Shown one piece after another: positions 20,166 to 32,620 of a stretch of 64,000 nt of DNA. The translations under genes and the position numbers were made by a program. The notes under the pieces were generated by a model. The model ran no database searches. It saw only the letters and a program-made list of their open reading frames with translations, and had not been told where the DNA came from. Origin of the DNA: Cantharellus purpuraceus (taxonomy: Eukaryota; Basidiomycota; Agaricomycetes; Cantharellales; Hydnaceae); the NCBI GenBank assembly GCA_025174535.1, contig JALBUN010000050.1, positions 62,001-126,000 of the forward strand, written 5' to 3'. The stretch's first letter is position 1. Each line of letters opens with the position of its first letter.

Positions 20166-21752
20166 CTAGAACATATGCTCCTGATCGAGCAAAACGTCTT
20201 CCTTCAAGTTAGAGGGGAAGTGTACGCGATCAGGATGGCCAAACTGGTTGTTGTCACATGAGTAGTGTTAATCAATTGCACGAAGCTGGAATAAAAGGGA
20301 GAGACAAAGGCGCACGGGTTTTCGGAAGGGATCAAAGTTGACTTCAGCAATGTACTATAAGGTACCGAAGTTAGGTTTACAAAGATGCATGCACTAGAGA
20401 TAGTAACTCACGTCCCGACTGTTGCACATGTCACCGCCGGTGGGTCCAATGTGGTCGCAATGCACGTGCGGCCTGTAGCGTACCTGTTGTGGAAGGTAAG
20501 CGAATGCGGCTGCCGCTCAGGAAAATGCTAAAACAACCCGTACCATACCCTTGTGCAAATATCGACACATGCCTGAAATCGATGGATCAACATATTGCAT
20601 CGTACAACGAGCACCCCAGAGACAATGGGGCAACATACCAGTATCCTGACCCGCTTGCCAAACCTCCCCAAACGGCCTCTCGTACATGATAAACTGCATA
20701 CAAGCCTCCATGTCGTCATATTGCTTATTCACCCCCGTACAATACAACTCGTGCGCTGTACATATATCGAGCGCCGCGCGCTTGGTGACGAGCATGACGG
20801 GATCCGCGGTGTTTGGGTCTTCACCGAGCTCAGCAGCGATGCGGGGAAGGAGTTTGGGGATGATATAAGAGAACGCCCAGCTTCCACGGACGAGGGTGGC
20901 TTCGTATTGAATGACTTTGCCCTAGGGGTGTCGCAAGGGAAGGAAGGTCAGCTCACGCGGAGGAATGGAATTAGCGTACTTCGTTATTGAACACTAGGGG
21001 CGATAGATACGTCATCATTCAGATTCGGGTTTTGGAAGGCAGGGACGGGAGATTGACGCACTGAAGAACACGTGCCATTCTAGTGGGACCACCTCAACTG
21101 TCCAGTTGAAATTTGAGACCAGGGATACGGACAAGGAATTCCCCTCGATTATCAAATTTCTAATAACATAGATTATTGTATCATCGTGCTATAGTACAAC
21201 ATGAGGATTGACGCACCTGACCGTTTGATTCAGAGGCACACCAACGAGTTGTGTCGTGTTGGAGGTGCCGAGGCTCGCAAAGTTGCCAAAGAGATACTGT
21301 TACCCGCGGAATTAGTAAATTGTTTTCAGTGGTGTTTTAGGCATGAGACCTCTGTGTTAAGCTCCGAGCCTTGGCGGAGCTGCTTCAACACACAAGCTAC
21401 TCTGCAAGAAAATGTTCACATACCGATGAAGGTGTTAGTCACTAGAGCATGTGTGGATCAGGAAAAAAATAAGCGCGATACAGGATATCATATATACCGT
21501 CGACTCGACCCACAACATCTGCATCTAGAGCACTGTAATTGATTGACTTTGCGATGTCAATTACGCGAGGATACGCCCAATCCTAGTGGATAGACCATGG
21601 ATGAATCCCTCGAAGAGGACGGACGCTGAAGGAAGACACACTTTGCTATATTGTTCCAGGAACTGCAACATCTGATCCACAGTGGGAGCAGCCCACGCTG
21701 GATTGAGTACAAAAGCACCAAGCGCGACGATCTTCGCTAGTAACGACAACAT
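20166..21752 (-). CDS. Secreted conserved fungal protein, nine exons, function unknown
   Basis: The minus-strand exons are 21752-21642, 21296-21217, 21159-21062, 20993-20980, 20921-20639, 20572-20544, 20483-20412, 20354-20316 and 20243-20166. They total 804 nt, or 267 residues, and every phase closes. The signal peptide is MLSLLAKIVALGAFVLNPAWA. A nuclear-transport-like middle follows (LEWHVFF|MFNNEGKVIQYEATL), then a cysteine-rich region with IYM-type pattern: CTAHELYCTGVNKQYDDMEAC, MCRYLHKGMVRYRPHVHC and HIGPTGGDMC. I recognise the motif set from unannotated basidiomycete proteins but know no function. The first intron (345 bp) is far longer than the others (58 to 84 bp), so an extra exon may be missed there. 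Confidence 0.78.
20980..20993 (-). other. 14-nt microexon
   Basis: The exon TGTTCAATAACGAA lies between acceptor CCCCTAG and donor GTACGC. It is needed to connect WHVFF to GKVIQYEATL in frame; without it the flanking phases (1 and 0) do not match. Confidence 0.65.
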
Positions 21753-24451
21753 CGGGGGAAGCTGGACGCGGAAGAGGGGGTGGGAGTGGGAGTAGTGCAA
21801 TCTGAGATTAACGCACCGAACAGACACGAACAGAGGCTTCTTAAAAGTAGACGGCCGCAGGTGACCAAAGCGCCGAGGTGCTTTCGAAGCTTGATTCGGG
21901 GCTCCGCGCATGAGCGGGCAGGCTAAAGGGCGCCAATAGGAAGCACCTAGGCCAAAATGGGAGGTCCGTGGGGGCAATCGGCCAGGGGGGCGCAAAGCTA
22001 GATCCTGAAGGAAGATTGAAAAGCTGAAGAAGTCGACGTGCAAATTGGTGTCAGGTGAGCACGGAACGGGATGCTACTCACCGTGACTTCTCACTGTGAC
22101 ATTGACTGAGATCAAGAACAGCCAGGATGTGTGAAAGTCGGTCATGAGATAAAATAGCTTAAGTTGTGGAATTCCGATGAATCCCTAAAGGTAAAAAAAC
22201 AGCGATTCTGCAGACATTTTAGGTCTCTCAGCGTCGGATCTTCAGAACACTGTGCCACTACACATAACCTCGCCTGAGTCTCGATTGGGGGCCGAAGCAT
22301 AGATGTGATAAGAAGCAATATCACTGACCTAATCGATGGAATTCGAATGAGATAAATTTGAAATGGAAAGATCCCAGGAACAGGAAAACTTCGTTTCATC
22401 CTCCAATGGACTTCTAGACCATTCACACGATCGACTGCGAAAGACTAGGAAACGACTTGATCAATCTGAATGCAAACTTGGAAGTAATAAAGGAGTCGAT
22501 GCCGTACATTCTGAGAGGTCATAGGACTAAAAAATGAACTATGCTATGTTTTCCAATGCAGATGTGTCCCTGGACTGGCAGGGTAAAAATGACAGCTAGT
22601 GCACAAGTGCCACGTTGACGTCCAGCTTGCTCCTTTGAGAGCCTGTCAGTAGCGTGTATTCACCTAACACATATATATATACCCGTGTAAAAAAGAACAT
22701 AGGTCATTTTATCTTGAAGGAAGAGTAACGTCAATGAGTACACTGTAAAATTCCCTCCAGAGCACCAACGCTTACCGTGATGCATTGGTGGACCCGGGAT
22801 TTCGGCGACCACCGCCAACGGCCTAAATCCTACAGGCTGCTACTAGGGTTTGAGTTTGTGGATTTTTACCGGTACCTGAGGTCTGGTGAGCCAGGGAAAA
22901 GTTTCGCAAACGCCATCTTGATAGGGTTATCATCTAACCAGCAGGCCCTGGGACGTGCAGCTGACCTTCGAATCCAAGCGTTTGCATACTTAACCACGAT
23001 GCCGACTTCCGTCGTGGTGGCGTGGAGCGCTCTCTACAGTATAACTCCCGATCCAGTACAAGTTGCCTTGTTTCTCTATTCACTTCCAATGATGACCAGA
23101 TGCATTTCAAGACCCGTGAGTGCAGAATCATCTTTGCCATGTCTAACGTCGTCCCCCGATTGGCCAATTGACTCAAACAACATTTCCGTGGGTCTGATTC
23201 ATCGGATGCTGAGCGTACCCGATCTTCTTCGTCATGTGTCTTAAATACGGCATCTTCCCATGTCGTCCCCCGATTGTCATAGTCTGATTTGGTCACTTGG
23301 TCCTATCAGCTTATGTTCGCCCAATCGTCTTGAATCGCTTAACCCCAGAACAACACCTTCAATATCGGGCTTTGCGATCGCCGATCCGACGCTGGTTTAT
23401 AACTCACCTTGCATGGCACGGATTCCCGACGTGCAGATCCAGATATCACAGATCACCGATGAAAATTTTACAAGACTATGGGTTCAGTAAAACTCTGCAT
23501 AAGCGGGATCGGACTGGGAATGCGAGAATGCAAGGAGTATACCATTTTTCTATGCCATTCTGTGCATATTAAGGGTATCAAATCATGCCCGCCGCATACC
23601 CCAAGCATGGATTCGTCAATATCACGCGGACGTCCGATTTCCGATTTGACGGTAGCCGCCAATCTCAGGGTCCCTTCCGATCCGTACGCAATGGTCCATC
23701 CTCGATGATTCTATAGGCTCCATCAATGCAGCTTTGGTCAACGTTGGGGGTCGAATCGCGATTGGAGTTACTGTGATGCCGACATTGGCAGTGGTCTTTG
23801 ACAGACTGAGCATTACTAGGACTTGCGGTTCCGAACATTCACTGTTCAACGGCGGTCCGCGTACTTGCAGGGGCACGACAGATCCCGGAATAACGAGAGT
23901 AAAACTTTGAGCCGCGACTAGGCACGTAACATTTCTTCTGGCTCTCACGAATAGCGAGGGTTCACCTAACCCTGCGCCCGGAGAGAAAAGAAAGGTGATG
24001 TCTCAGCTGCAATACGCAACATGTCTGGCACTGTCACGGCTTGGCTTGATCTGATCTCTATGGGGGCGAGACTCAATTTAAGGTTCAGGTATGTAAAGTA
24101 TTTTTTTTGAAAGGGAAACGTGTTTTCTGGCAATTCGCGGATCGTAAGGTCTAATAAAGGGCTCTCCTATTCGATGACTCCGATACAGTATGACAGATGC
24201 TAGCCATAGGGTATCATAGCTAGAGAAATTGAATGCACAGAAAGTGGGGTAAGTATATTGAGAGAAGTTTCACGGATGTCAGACGCCACCTCCCATACAA
24301 ACTCACTTTCTCCTAGCTCCATCACCCTATAACCCAAATATGAGATAACAAAAATAAAGTATACAGCATAGAGTAGCAATCAGCAAACTACTTTCTCCCC
24401 AAAAAAAATATCCGGCTTAGGAGTTTGGCACATATGGGCATAGCGCACGTA
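21753..24451. other. 2.7-kb region without a supported gene
   Basis: Several ORFs of 90 to 155 codons overlap on both strands (for example 22777-23244 plus, 22934-23296 minus, 23622-23948 minus). None has a domain, signal or consistent splice structure I recognise. A 15-bp repeat, GTCGTCCCCCGATTG, occurs at 23148-23162 and 23262-23276. This may be a lineage-specific gene or decayed DNA. Confidence 0.35.
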
Positions 24452-26210
24452 TTAATTCATCTCCACATCTAGTCTCCTATCGACACTACGCGAATCTTGA
24501 AACCAGGCATCTACCCCAATCACCACGCTCGACAGCGCCGTCCACGTCCACATTCCCCTGTCCTCCCCTTCCTGTCCCCCGACCTCACCAAAGGCAATGC
24601 CGCGGGTGCTCGTGCAGGCCAAACGTAGTCCCAGCGCCGCCCGTGCCACTACTGGAGGTGGTTCCGTTAACGGCAGTGGTGCGTAGGCGGTCGCGGTAGA
24701 CGGCTTCGCGGAGGTTGAGGAGGATACGAGTGAAGATCGAGTGGAGGTCGCGCTGGGTTCTATTTAGAAATTAGTCCTGCCTGTTTGACAATTAATATGG
24801 GCGATGAGAAAGTGACAAGATGAGAGAAGGGCCTGGTTTGTGCTGAAGGGAAAATGAGCGAGGTGAGTCATGCGATATTTTGCGTGCAGGTGAAACGTAC
24901 CACAATTGCAAGAACTATGATATTAACAATGGAAAAGCCTTCGATAGACATGAGTGATTATGCTCTGAACGTTCTACGAACTCGTCTGTAAACCCTTACG
25001 AAGTGTTCTTTTCTGGAACACTCGGTAAAGAGTCAACAGGCGGGACGTACGAGCACGCCTATAATTTTAGGGCAACACTAATGTTAGTTTCCATTCAAGA
25101 AATGCGAGGAGATATAGTTAGAGAAAACGTGCCATCTCTATAGAGGGTCACCACTGGATTTGACCTGCGTTGATGTACTGTTATTCTATGCTGTCGTTAG
25201 GCTATGTATAAGCAAGTAGTGCAAGTGACGTGATACCCATAATGTTGAATGTACATGGTTTATCCCAAGATGACTAAAGAGCTCGTTAGATGGAGAATAG
25301 CACGAAACCGGAGTGCATGATACCGGATTCGAAGAGTACGATAATGATATAATCTAAGAAAAGGATGCTGCCGGGATTTTCCGACCATCCAGCAGCTATC
25401 CACATGAGGATTGGGACTTGGTCCCACCAACAACGAGGGATTGGTTGGTTCTTCTCGCCAAAGCGGAAAAATTAGGACACACATTGCACAGTCCCTAGGG
25501 CTCGACACGCCATATATACAGATAGCACTGCTAACACGGCCACCATTAGGAGAAGTGTTATGGCGACTTTGGCCTCCTGACCCCATATGGCCCAGGTACG
25601 GAAGACGCGGACTACTGTAGGCGAAAATCAGACGGGATGAAGGGGATATGAGAAAATTATATACATTCGGCGACCAGCATTCCCCATATAATTAGAGCTG
25701 ATTCAGAAGAAACGTCGGTCCTCTGAACGAAATTGTCAACATAGGATCTCACCGCCTGAAAACTTATATATTAGGGTACAAGTACTAGGAAGTACTGTTT
25801 GGGGCGCAAAATGAACTACAAGTAAACAATGACGCTCAGCATCAGGCAAGGAAGGTAGGGAGACCTATTCGACACACGCACCATACAGTAACATTGCCCC
25901 GTCAATCACCGCAAAATATTTCGTAGCAAAGTACAGAACCTTGCCCATACTTCAAGGCGTCGGCCAGATGTACTCAATCTCACTCCCCATTGTCAGACAA
26001 TGATCATACAACTGTAAGCATGCATCAATCTAAGCAAAGAAGTCACAACAGATTGGCAATCTTGCGCACGTACCAAACATAATATAACCGGCCACTAGAC
26101 ACGTCCGATTTTGTTGAAGATGTGAAAAAAAAAGTTAACCGCGTGTAAAGATCACCTACAGGTGCAGCACTGTGGATATGCATCAACCTTCAACCAAGGG
26201 GGATAAACAA
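24452..26210 (-). pseudogene. DUF6533 multi-pass membrane protein, copy 1, apparently broken
   Basis: The DUF6533 signature is readable on the minus strand (YDHCLTMGSEIEYIWPTP, then SMGKVLYFATKYF) but a TGA at 25952-25954 replaces the Trp of the paralogue. The FRTWAIWGQEAKVAITLLL membrane block lies near 25560. The C-terminal tail shows LHSIFTRILLNLREA in one frame and TALSSVVIGVDAWF in another, so a frameshift separates them near 24600. N-terminal exon remnants align with copy 2 around 26165-26200. Family members have about seven helices; the function is unknown. Sequencing error or an unusual splice could still rescue it. Confidence 0.65.
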
Positions 26211-27010
26211 CTTGAAAGCACACAGACCGCAGTTGCGTAATTGTTTTCTAAGGCGACCAGTACATCGAGAGTCATCATTAGCGACAACGCGTGACGAGAA
26301 TGTTGCCTCCAACTACTTGCAGAGCTTGTTGTCAGAACAAATGTATAGAATGCGGGGCAGTGCAGTAGACGACACTGATGGACGACGTTTATCTGACTCG
26401 ACAAATTGAGAGTTCACATAGGATATTATTAGAACACCTCACTTGTATATAAGCAGGCATATTCCTGCTACTATCGATATCGAATTAAGGTCTTGTATAT
26501 TCACTTCGACTGATAGAGCTAAGCTGTCGAAGTTTATTTCACCTCCTGCGCCTTATGTATAATAGTCGCAGCCATGCGCAGGTCCCAGTTATTAATGGTC
26601 CAGGGAAAATAAACATGGCCTTTACCATACCCAGCAAACTGCCGTTCTCTGATTCCCAGGCACATTATGTAACACGCCTCTCTCGTTTCACAGCGGAGTA
26701 TCAATGTAAACCCCGTTATAGAGGGAGCCGGTTCCGCTAACGGATAACATGCGCATTACAGTAAATCGAATAAACTGCCTCTATATAGTTTACCTCAATG
26801 TAGGGCGATCCAGCGAGGAGTCAAACATTGAATATGCAGCTGGTACCCATCAAAATTGTGATATTTGTGCTATTGTGGCGCTCAGAACTCCCCCGCTGCG
26901 AAGAATGAGCGACTCACTAAAGTACCACCTACAGCGCCGCTAAAGGAGTGTAAGCAAGTGCTCAACCTTGTGCTGGCTTGCGCCTGGCGCCGCATCAAAT
27001 ATTATTTAGG
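26211..27010. other. Spacer between two DUF6533 paralogues
   Basis: No supported gene. It should contain the promoter of copy 1, with 'tgtatataagcag' at about 26443 as a TATA-like site on the opposite strand. Confidence 0.4.
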
Positions 27011-28832
27011 TTATATCATTACAACTGGTACGTTGCCCTGTATTGCATGCCCATCCTCCGTATCTAGAAACCACATATCTACTCCTAAAATTACACTTGA
27101 CAATGCTGTCCCGGTCCGTGATTCGTGGCTGACACTGGCACCCCGAGTCAGGACGATATCCTTCGTCTCACCCCTAGCCCGTGTCCTTTGAGCACGATCT
27201 CGGGAGGCTGCTTCGCGGAGGTTGAGGAGGATACGTGACGTGAAGATGGCATGAAGCACCCGCTGCATTCTGGATGTCAGATAGGGGGTTAGATTTGAGT
27301 GATATGATCGGCACAATAAATACGAACAAGATGAGCGAGAGGCCATGGGTACGCTACAGCGCGGACAATCAGCAGCTAGCCAAGCATATTCTTTGTCAAA
27401 CAAAAAAAAACAACGCACGCCGCTTTTCGTAATGACTATGATGTTGATGAGAGAGAACCCTTTTTCAAGTCAGCATGGGTTTCAAAAATATCAAGAACAT
27501 TGGAGATACCAATTAGGTAGACATAATATAGTATGCCTTCATATACAACATGACATGTCAGTTAAACCAAATATTCAAGTAACAGGTTCTCACCGTCAAA
27601 ATATAGTGTCGACACGAGACACGAGACACTCTGTCGTACTATTTTTCCCGCGGTGCACTCGGTCAGTCTACCCACATCAAAGCAACATGAAAAAATCCAG
27701 CCACATACAATGTTGGGTCCCTTTATACATCGTCAAAACCAAGATAACTAGATAGAAAGGTGCTATCAGCATTGAGAAAGAAGACTCTGAAGGGGCGATA
27801 CGTACTTGTCTCGAAGACTATGACGATAATATAATCCCAGACTAAAATTTTGCCGGAATGTGCTGATTTCCAGCACGTAATTAAACGTGTTGGACTTGGG
27901 GAGACTGAGGCGAGTCGGTCAGTTTTGTGCATGACAGATCATGAACTAAAGCTAGGATCGTACACTGTACAGCCGCAAGCCCAAAATATGCGAAGAAAGC
28001 AGTTGGAATCGCCATGATGCATAGTATACATAGAAGAGCAATGGCTAGTTTGCTGTCTTTGCCCCAAATTGCCCAGGTGCGAAACAAGAGAACTACTGTA
28101 GACGACGAAGTCAATCCTATATGATGGGAAAGTCGTGTAACGGTAGGTTGCATACGTTCAGCGATTAACATCCCCCATATTATTAGTCCTGTTTATTACA
28201 GTCAGTGATATAGCTTACTGAATAGACAGATAAATAAACATCTCACCGCCTGATACCTTGGAAAGCATAGCGCATGTAGTAGGAGGTGTCTTGGGAGGAG
28301 CAAATCGAGCTGTTGAGAGAACACAAATGGATCACGCCGGAAACTCAGAACGTATTATACGATGAGAAGTGGGAAACATGCACTAACTGTAACAGTCCAT
28401 CGCTCCATCTATCAACGCGAAATATTTCGTCACAAAGTAGAGAGATTTACCGAGACTCCAGGATGTCGGCCAGATGTACTCGATTTCTTTACCCATGGTT
28501 AAACAATGGTCGTACAGCTGACATGCGCAATGTCAGCCAATGCAGAACAGAAATGTGCTAGTGATGAACGTACCAACATCACATAACTGGCCACTAGATA
28601 ACATATTTTTTCATTAGATCAAGGCGCATGAAAGCGAAAAAAAATGATACCTACAGATACAATACTGCGGGGTATGATTGCGTAGCTTAGCGAACGTTCA
28701 CAAAAAAAACAAACACAAAAATCAGTCCAGACCCACCGAAGCAACGCGGTTTCCCTGTAGCGCAGCCAACAACTCTGGAAACGTCCCGGACGCCGTCTCA
28801 TTAACAGCATTCACCATCATCACGATCACCAT
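27011..28832 (-). CDS. DUF6533 multi-pass membrane protein, copy 2
   Basis: The proposed start ATG at 28832 opens MVIVMMVNAVNETASG and FPELLAALQGNRVASV. After short exons comes the DUF6533 core YDHCLTMGKEIEYIWPTSW followed by SLGKSLYFVTKYFALIDGAM (about 28395-28530). The fourth helix region is LFRTWAIWGKDSKLAIALLC (about 28060). The C-terminal cytosolic tail MQRVLHAIFTSRILLNLRE ... TALSSVILGVDMWF ends at the stop at 27011. The gene has many short introns, and exact junctions between 27420 and 27880 were not resolved. No stops were seen in the readable blocks, so this copy may be functional. It is a close paralogue of copies 1 and 3. Confidence 0.75.
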
Positions 28833-29189
28833 CGAGCCAGTCGGAGAAATGTCAATACCAGCCAGCAAAGAATAAATTTTGACACGAAATGTCAAGTGTG
28901 ACTATCTGTTGATCAAGTTGTCCACTCAAGGCTTGCCATCCATGAGCCTCGTTATATATATTGTCCTGTCATGGACAGCTGTGGGGAGAAGAGTGCGTCA
29001 CTCATGATCCGAAGTGAGTGAGCCAGGGCATCTATAAATATTGCATACCCTGCACTGGAGGCATGGCAATTGATTTCCCCACAACGTTGAATTACAGTAA
29101 GATCAGAGCATGAAACACCAACAGTTGGGCTAGACATAAAACGCCAGCCAGCCAATCTTATATTCAGGTATCCGGCTGTGCAACTGGGC
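28833..29189. promoter_or_regulatory. Upstream region of DUF6533 copy 2
   Basis: Non-coding by inspection. 'gttatatatattg' near 28951 is a possible TATA box in the right region for the minus-strand gene. Confidence 0.3.
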
Positions 29190-29898
29190 GTCTACGGTGG
29201 GCGAGCCGTATCAATGGATAATTCCAAAATTTGAACGCTGAACCCAAATCTCAAATCCTTAAGTCTTAAGGCTTAGTCGATTAGCGTCCCTTCATTAGTG
29301 TGATATCGGCGCCGAGCCAACCGCGTGGTTGGCACTGGACACCGCTAGTTAAGCAGTACTATGCATGTCTGACAACGTTCAAAGACTCTGACGCTGCAAA
29401 TTCGACCTGGCATGATGATACACACATCTAAGAATTCTACATTAGCTGACTAGACATTTTTCAATCCATATTTGTGCTCAAGAGGGCACAGAGCACTGGT
29501 GGGCATGGACACAAGGCGGGCAGATACCAGCATTCACACCAGTGAATGGCAGTCTAATTATAAGAAGATTGATTACAATCAATAGTCTTAGACAAAGAGA
29601 ATTTACAACTGAGCGCAAGGCTTCAGTTCACCTAACAACCAGATCACCGTGAAGGTAAATAGGGAGATGGTGGTAGAGCCGTGAGTCTGTACAGTGACTC
29701 TGGCTCCTAAGATGACGGTAGGAGATACAAAGAAGAATGATTACCAACTAGTCACGTGAGATAGGTCAGTCGGGTGGATGTAGTTCCTGAGCCAAGGGAC
29801 AGCATTATATTTAGCCGTAGGGCATTAACCTTGAACATTGGACCTTGGCAACATTGAAAATGCGAAAATTGATTTGATACGGCTCGCCCACCGTAGAC
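29190..29898. mobile_element. MITE-like element with 25-bp perfect terminal inverted repeats (709 bp)
   Basis: The sequence beginning GTCTACGGTGGGCGAGCCGT at 29190-29214 recurs as an exact reverse complement at 29874-29898. The interior has no coding potential, so the element is non-autonomous. A flush target duplication is not visible, but GCAAC occurs 6 bp outside the left repeat and 4 bp outside the right repeat. This suggests a slightly longer imperfect repeat with a 5-bp duplication. The transposase family is undetermined. Confidence 0.75.
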
Positions 29899-30314
29899 AC
29901 CGCAACGGCGAAAAGCAGTGTAAGTTATAAAACCATCATCATAATCGTGCCGTTCCTAGGCAGAAGATCAACAGCTGAAACCGCAAAGTCTCTTAAATGC
30001 GGAAACTCCACGTCTATTCGGAATCCAAGGTATTTGACGAGGCTGACTGTGCCCAGTTTTAATTCACTGACACACTTGAATACATTTACTGTAAGGTCAC
30101 TTGGATACATAAAGGTCGCCTATGCTACATGATTCACAACCAGATCCCTACGAACCATGGCATTGTGGCGTCTACACACCCGGGTTATGTGGTGATCGGC
30201 AAGTAGATTTCGTCTTCGACCAATCCCGCCAGTGGTGGTAGACGATGTGTGGTATCCGGGCAACCCTTCAGAAAAATCAATCATCACCAACCCCGAGTAT
30301 ACCAGCGCCAACGT
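29899..30314. other. Intergenic, 3' of CDC23
   Basis: No gene seen; only ORFs of about 60 codons on both strands. Confidence 0.4.
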
Positions 30315-32620
30315 TCAATTATTCCCCGCCCTCAGCTTCCGCAGGTACTCCATCGCAACTGACGACTCCTCCGTATTACTCCCAGCAACCCTGTCCAAAT
30401 ACTCCCTCGCAATCTTCCCATCTCCACCTCCCCATAACAGATGATACCGCGCCACATACATGCAGCTCTTGGCATACTCAGACACCGGTCGCCCCCCCGC
30501 CGTGCAGAGCTCCACGCATCGCCGGTGGTACGCCGCTGCCTCAGCGCGCTCATCCAGCTGGTCATGCAAGTTTGCAATCTTGAGATTGAGCGAGATCTCG
30601 CGCGCGTCAGAGCCTAGCAGGGCACGCTTGAAACACGACATCGCCTCGCGCGGTCTTTTCGAATATTGTGTTAATCATGACCAATTGAGGTCGAGGTGGG
30701 AGCGCTCACTTGCTGAGATCCTGATAGCACATACCCATCGCCTGCCACATCCGGACATCATAAGGCCGAAGCGCAGCCCCACGCTGATAATAGTGGAGCG
30801 CATAATTGTGCATATTGAGCAGCTCGTATGCCTGACCAAGTCCATACCACCCTCGGTAGTCCTTCTTGTTCACCTCTGACATGTCCCATAAGACTCCAAA
30901 CTAAGAGTATTAAAACCTCAGTTCACCTACCTACGGCTCTACGATAAGCTTCTACGGCTGCCTGCGAATTCTTCATTTCGATGAATTCATGTCCCATTAG
31001 TGTCCACGCCGAGAGGAATGTGGGATCCAGTTGTACAGCACGTCTGAAATACTTGACTGCTTTCTCGTGTTCAGCTCGCAAGCTGTAATGATTTCCTGAA
31101 AATCTATTAGCGTGTAACCAGGTTATCCCAACTCGGCACCAACCTACTACACAACATACTTCTGGTCGGTCCTTGTTGAACGCCAGAAACTCATGGGCAA
31201 GTTTCGACAATTTGGTACGTTTTTGCATCACGTAGAGAATGTTGGAAAACACATCAATATCATCAATTCGATAAGGGTCCTTTTTGCGGATTTCATCATA
31301 CACTTTTTCGGCTGTCTCAAAATCTGCGCAATCCCCACATGGGGGAACATAGCATGAATCAGCACATGAGGGGAGATACAGAGTGCGGCCGTGGCTAACC
31401 TCGTTGGTGGTAATACACCAATGCCTTCTGCGTCATTAGGTACAAACTTCCAGGGAAAAATCGTAACAATTCCTCAACCCCCCTCAATTCGGCGTCTCCA
31501 GGTGAATGAAGCTCTATCATGAATCGTATTGCAAATACTCGAGTGATGACATGCGCAGGTAAATGTTTAGCAATACTCATATACTGTCCAGCAGCTTTGT
31601 CAATACACAGCAGCACTCAAGAATGCCTGAAACGAATTACTTCTTCCTGATCCTCTAGACATAGAGAAAGCTGAATCCACGTGGTCCAGTTCCAAGGGTA
31701 CAAGTTGATAGATCGAACGAGACATTCGAGAGCTTGTGCTCTGCGCTTGACGCGAGAAAAAAGTATACCCTTCCTTCAAAATATTCGAGTGAAAGTAATG
31801 AATCAGAAGATCTGAGAGTCATGCCAATATAAGAGACGAACAGAAGAAGCAAGAATGGGTCGTCCGTGTTGCCGATTCCTTCTAGTATCTTGAGGAGGGA
31901 AAGATTCAAAGGAACTGGAGATTGCTGTCGTGTACCTGAATGTATATATTGTATCAAAAGTATAAACATTTATTGGATACATACTGTCTCGCTTGTAAAA
32001 TTCATTCAGGGCTTGCTTTTCTGCTGACTATCCGAAAAGTGTGAGTTGGCCCGGTGCAAGAAATTGGCAACATACTAGGTACTGGCTATAATATGAAAGA
32101 AACCGCGATTTTGCATCTTTGTGATTATTGAGGGTAAATATGACCCTTTCGAACTCTTTAGCGTCAAAAAATCGTCTAGCAATTGAATATGCATCCTTCT
32201 CCTCCTGCGAAACAGGGACACTGAGGGCAGGAGGCTTCAAACCATCGCTATCAACCCGTTCGTAAGAGGTCGCTAAAATGTGTTCTCTCCCGCCTTCCTG
32301 AATATGTAACCGTGAGACTAGGTCAGTAGGTGAAGAGCCTGGGGCCACAAAACGGGGGGTCGGCAGGAATGGTGGTGGGGAATTAGGCCGTGTAGACTCA
32401 GGCGGTGGTTTACGGGCCACGTTTCTCGCGGCATGTTCTGTCTTTAGTGAAGGTTTAAGACCAGTTAACATCTCGGCAGCCCTGTGTTTGAACAGACGTC
32501 AGCCTGAGTAGTTCCTGGTGTCAGATAAATATGCCAGCACCATTTTGATGCCGAAAAGAGCCCTCTTTCTGATGTGTCGACAATAGCATGGCGGAGGCCC
32601 TCGACGCTGGGAGCATTCAT
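30315..32620 (-). CDS. CDC23: Anaphase-promoting complex subunit Cdc23/APC8
   Basis: The start [13 protein letters not shown] lies at 32620 and the stop at 30315. A Pro/Ser-rich segment at 32330-32420 precedes the TPR array. TPR repeats include [54 protein letters not shown] and [21 protein letters not shown]-terminal repeats end [20 protein letters not shown] (30580) and a tail [13 protein letters not shown]. This series is characteristic of Cdc23. APC8 is a scaffold subunit of the ubiquitin ligase that triggers anaphase. At least ten introns are implied by frame changes; not all were fixed. No paralogue is seen in the window. Confidence 0.92.

Noticed and set aside
23148..23276. Pair of identical 15-mers GTCGTCCCCCGATTG as a regulatory repeat
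   Set aside because: There are only two copies about 100 bp apart and no associated gene; too little to claim a function.
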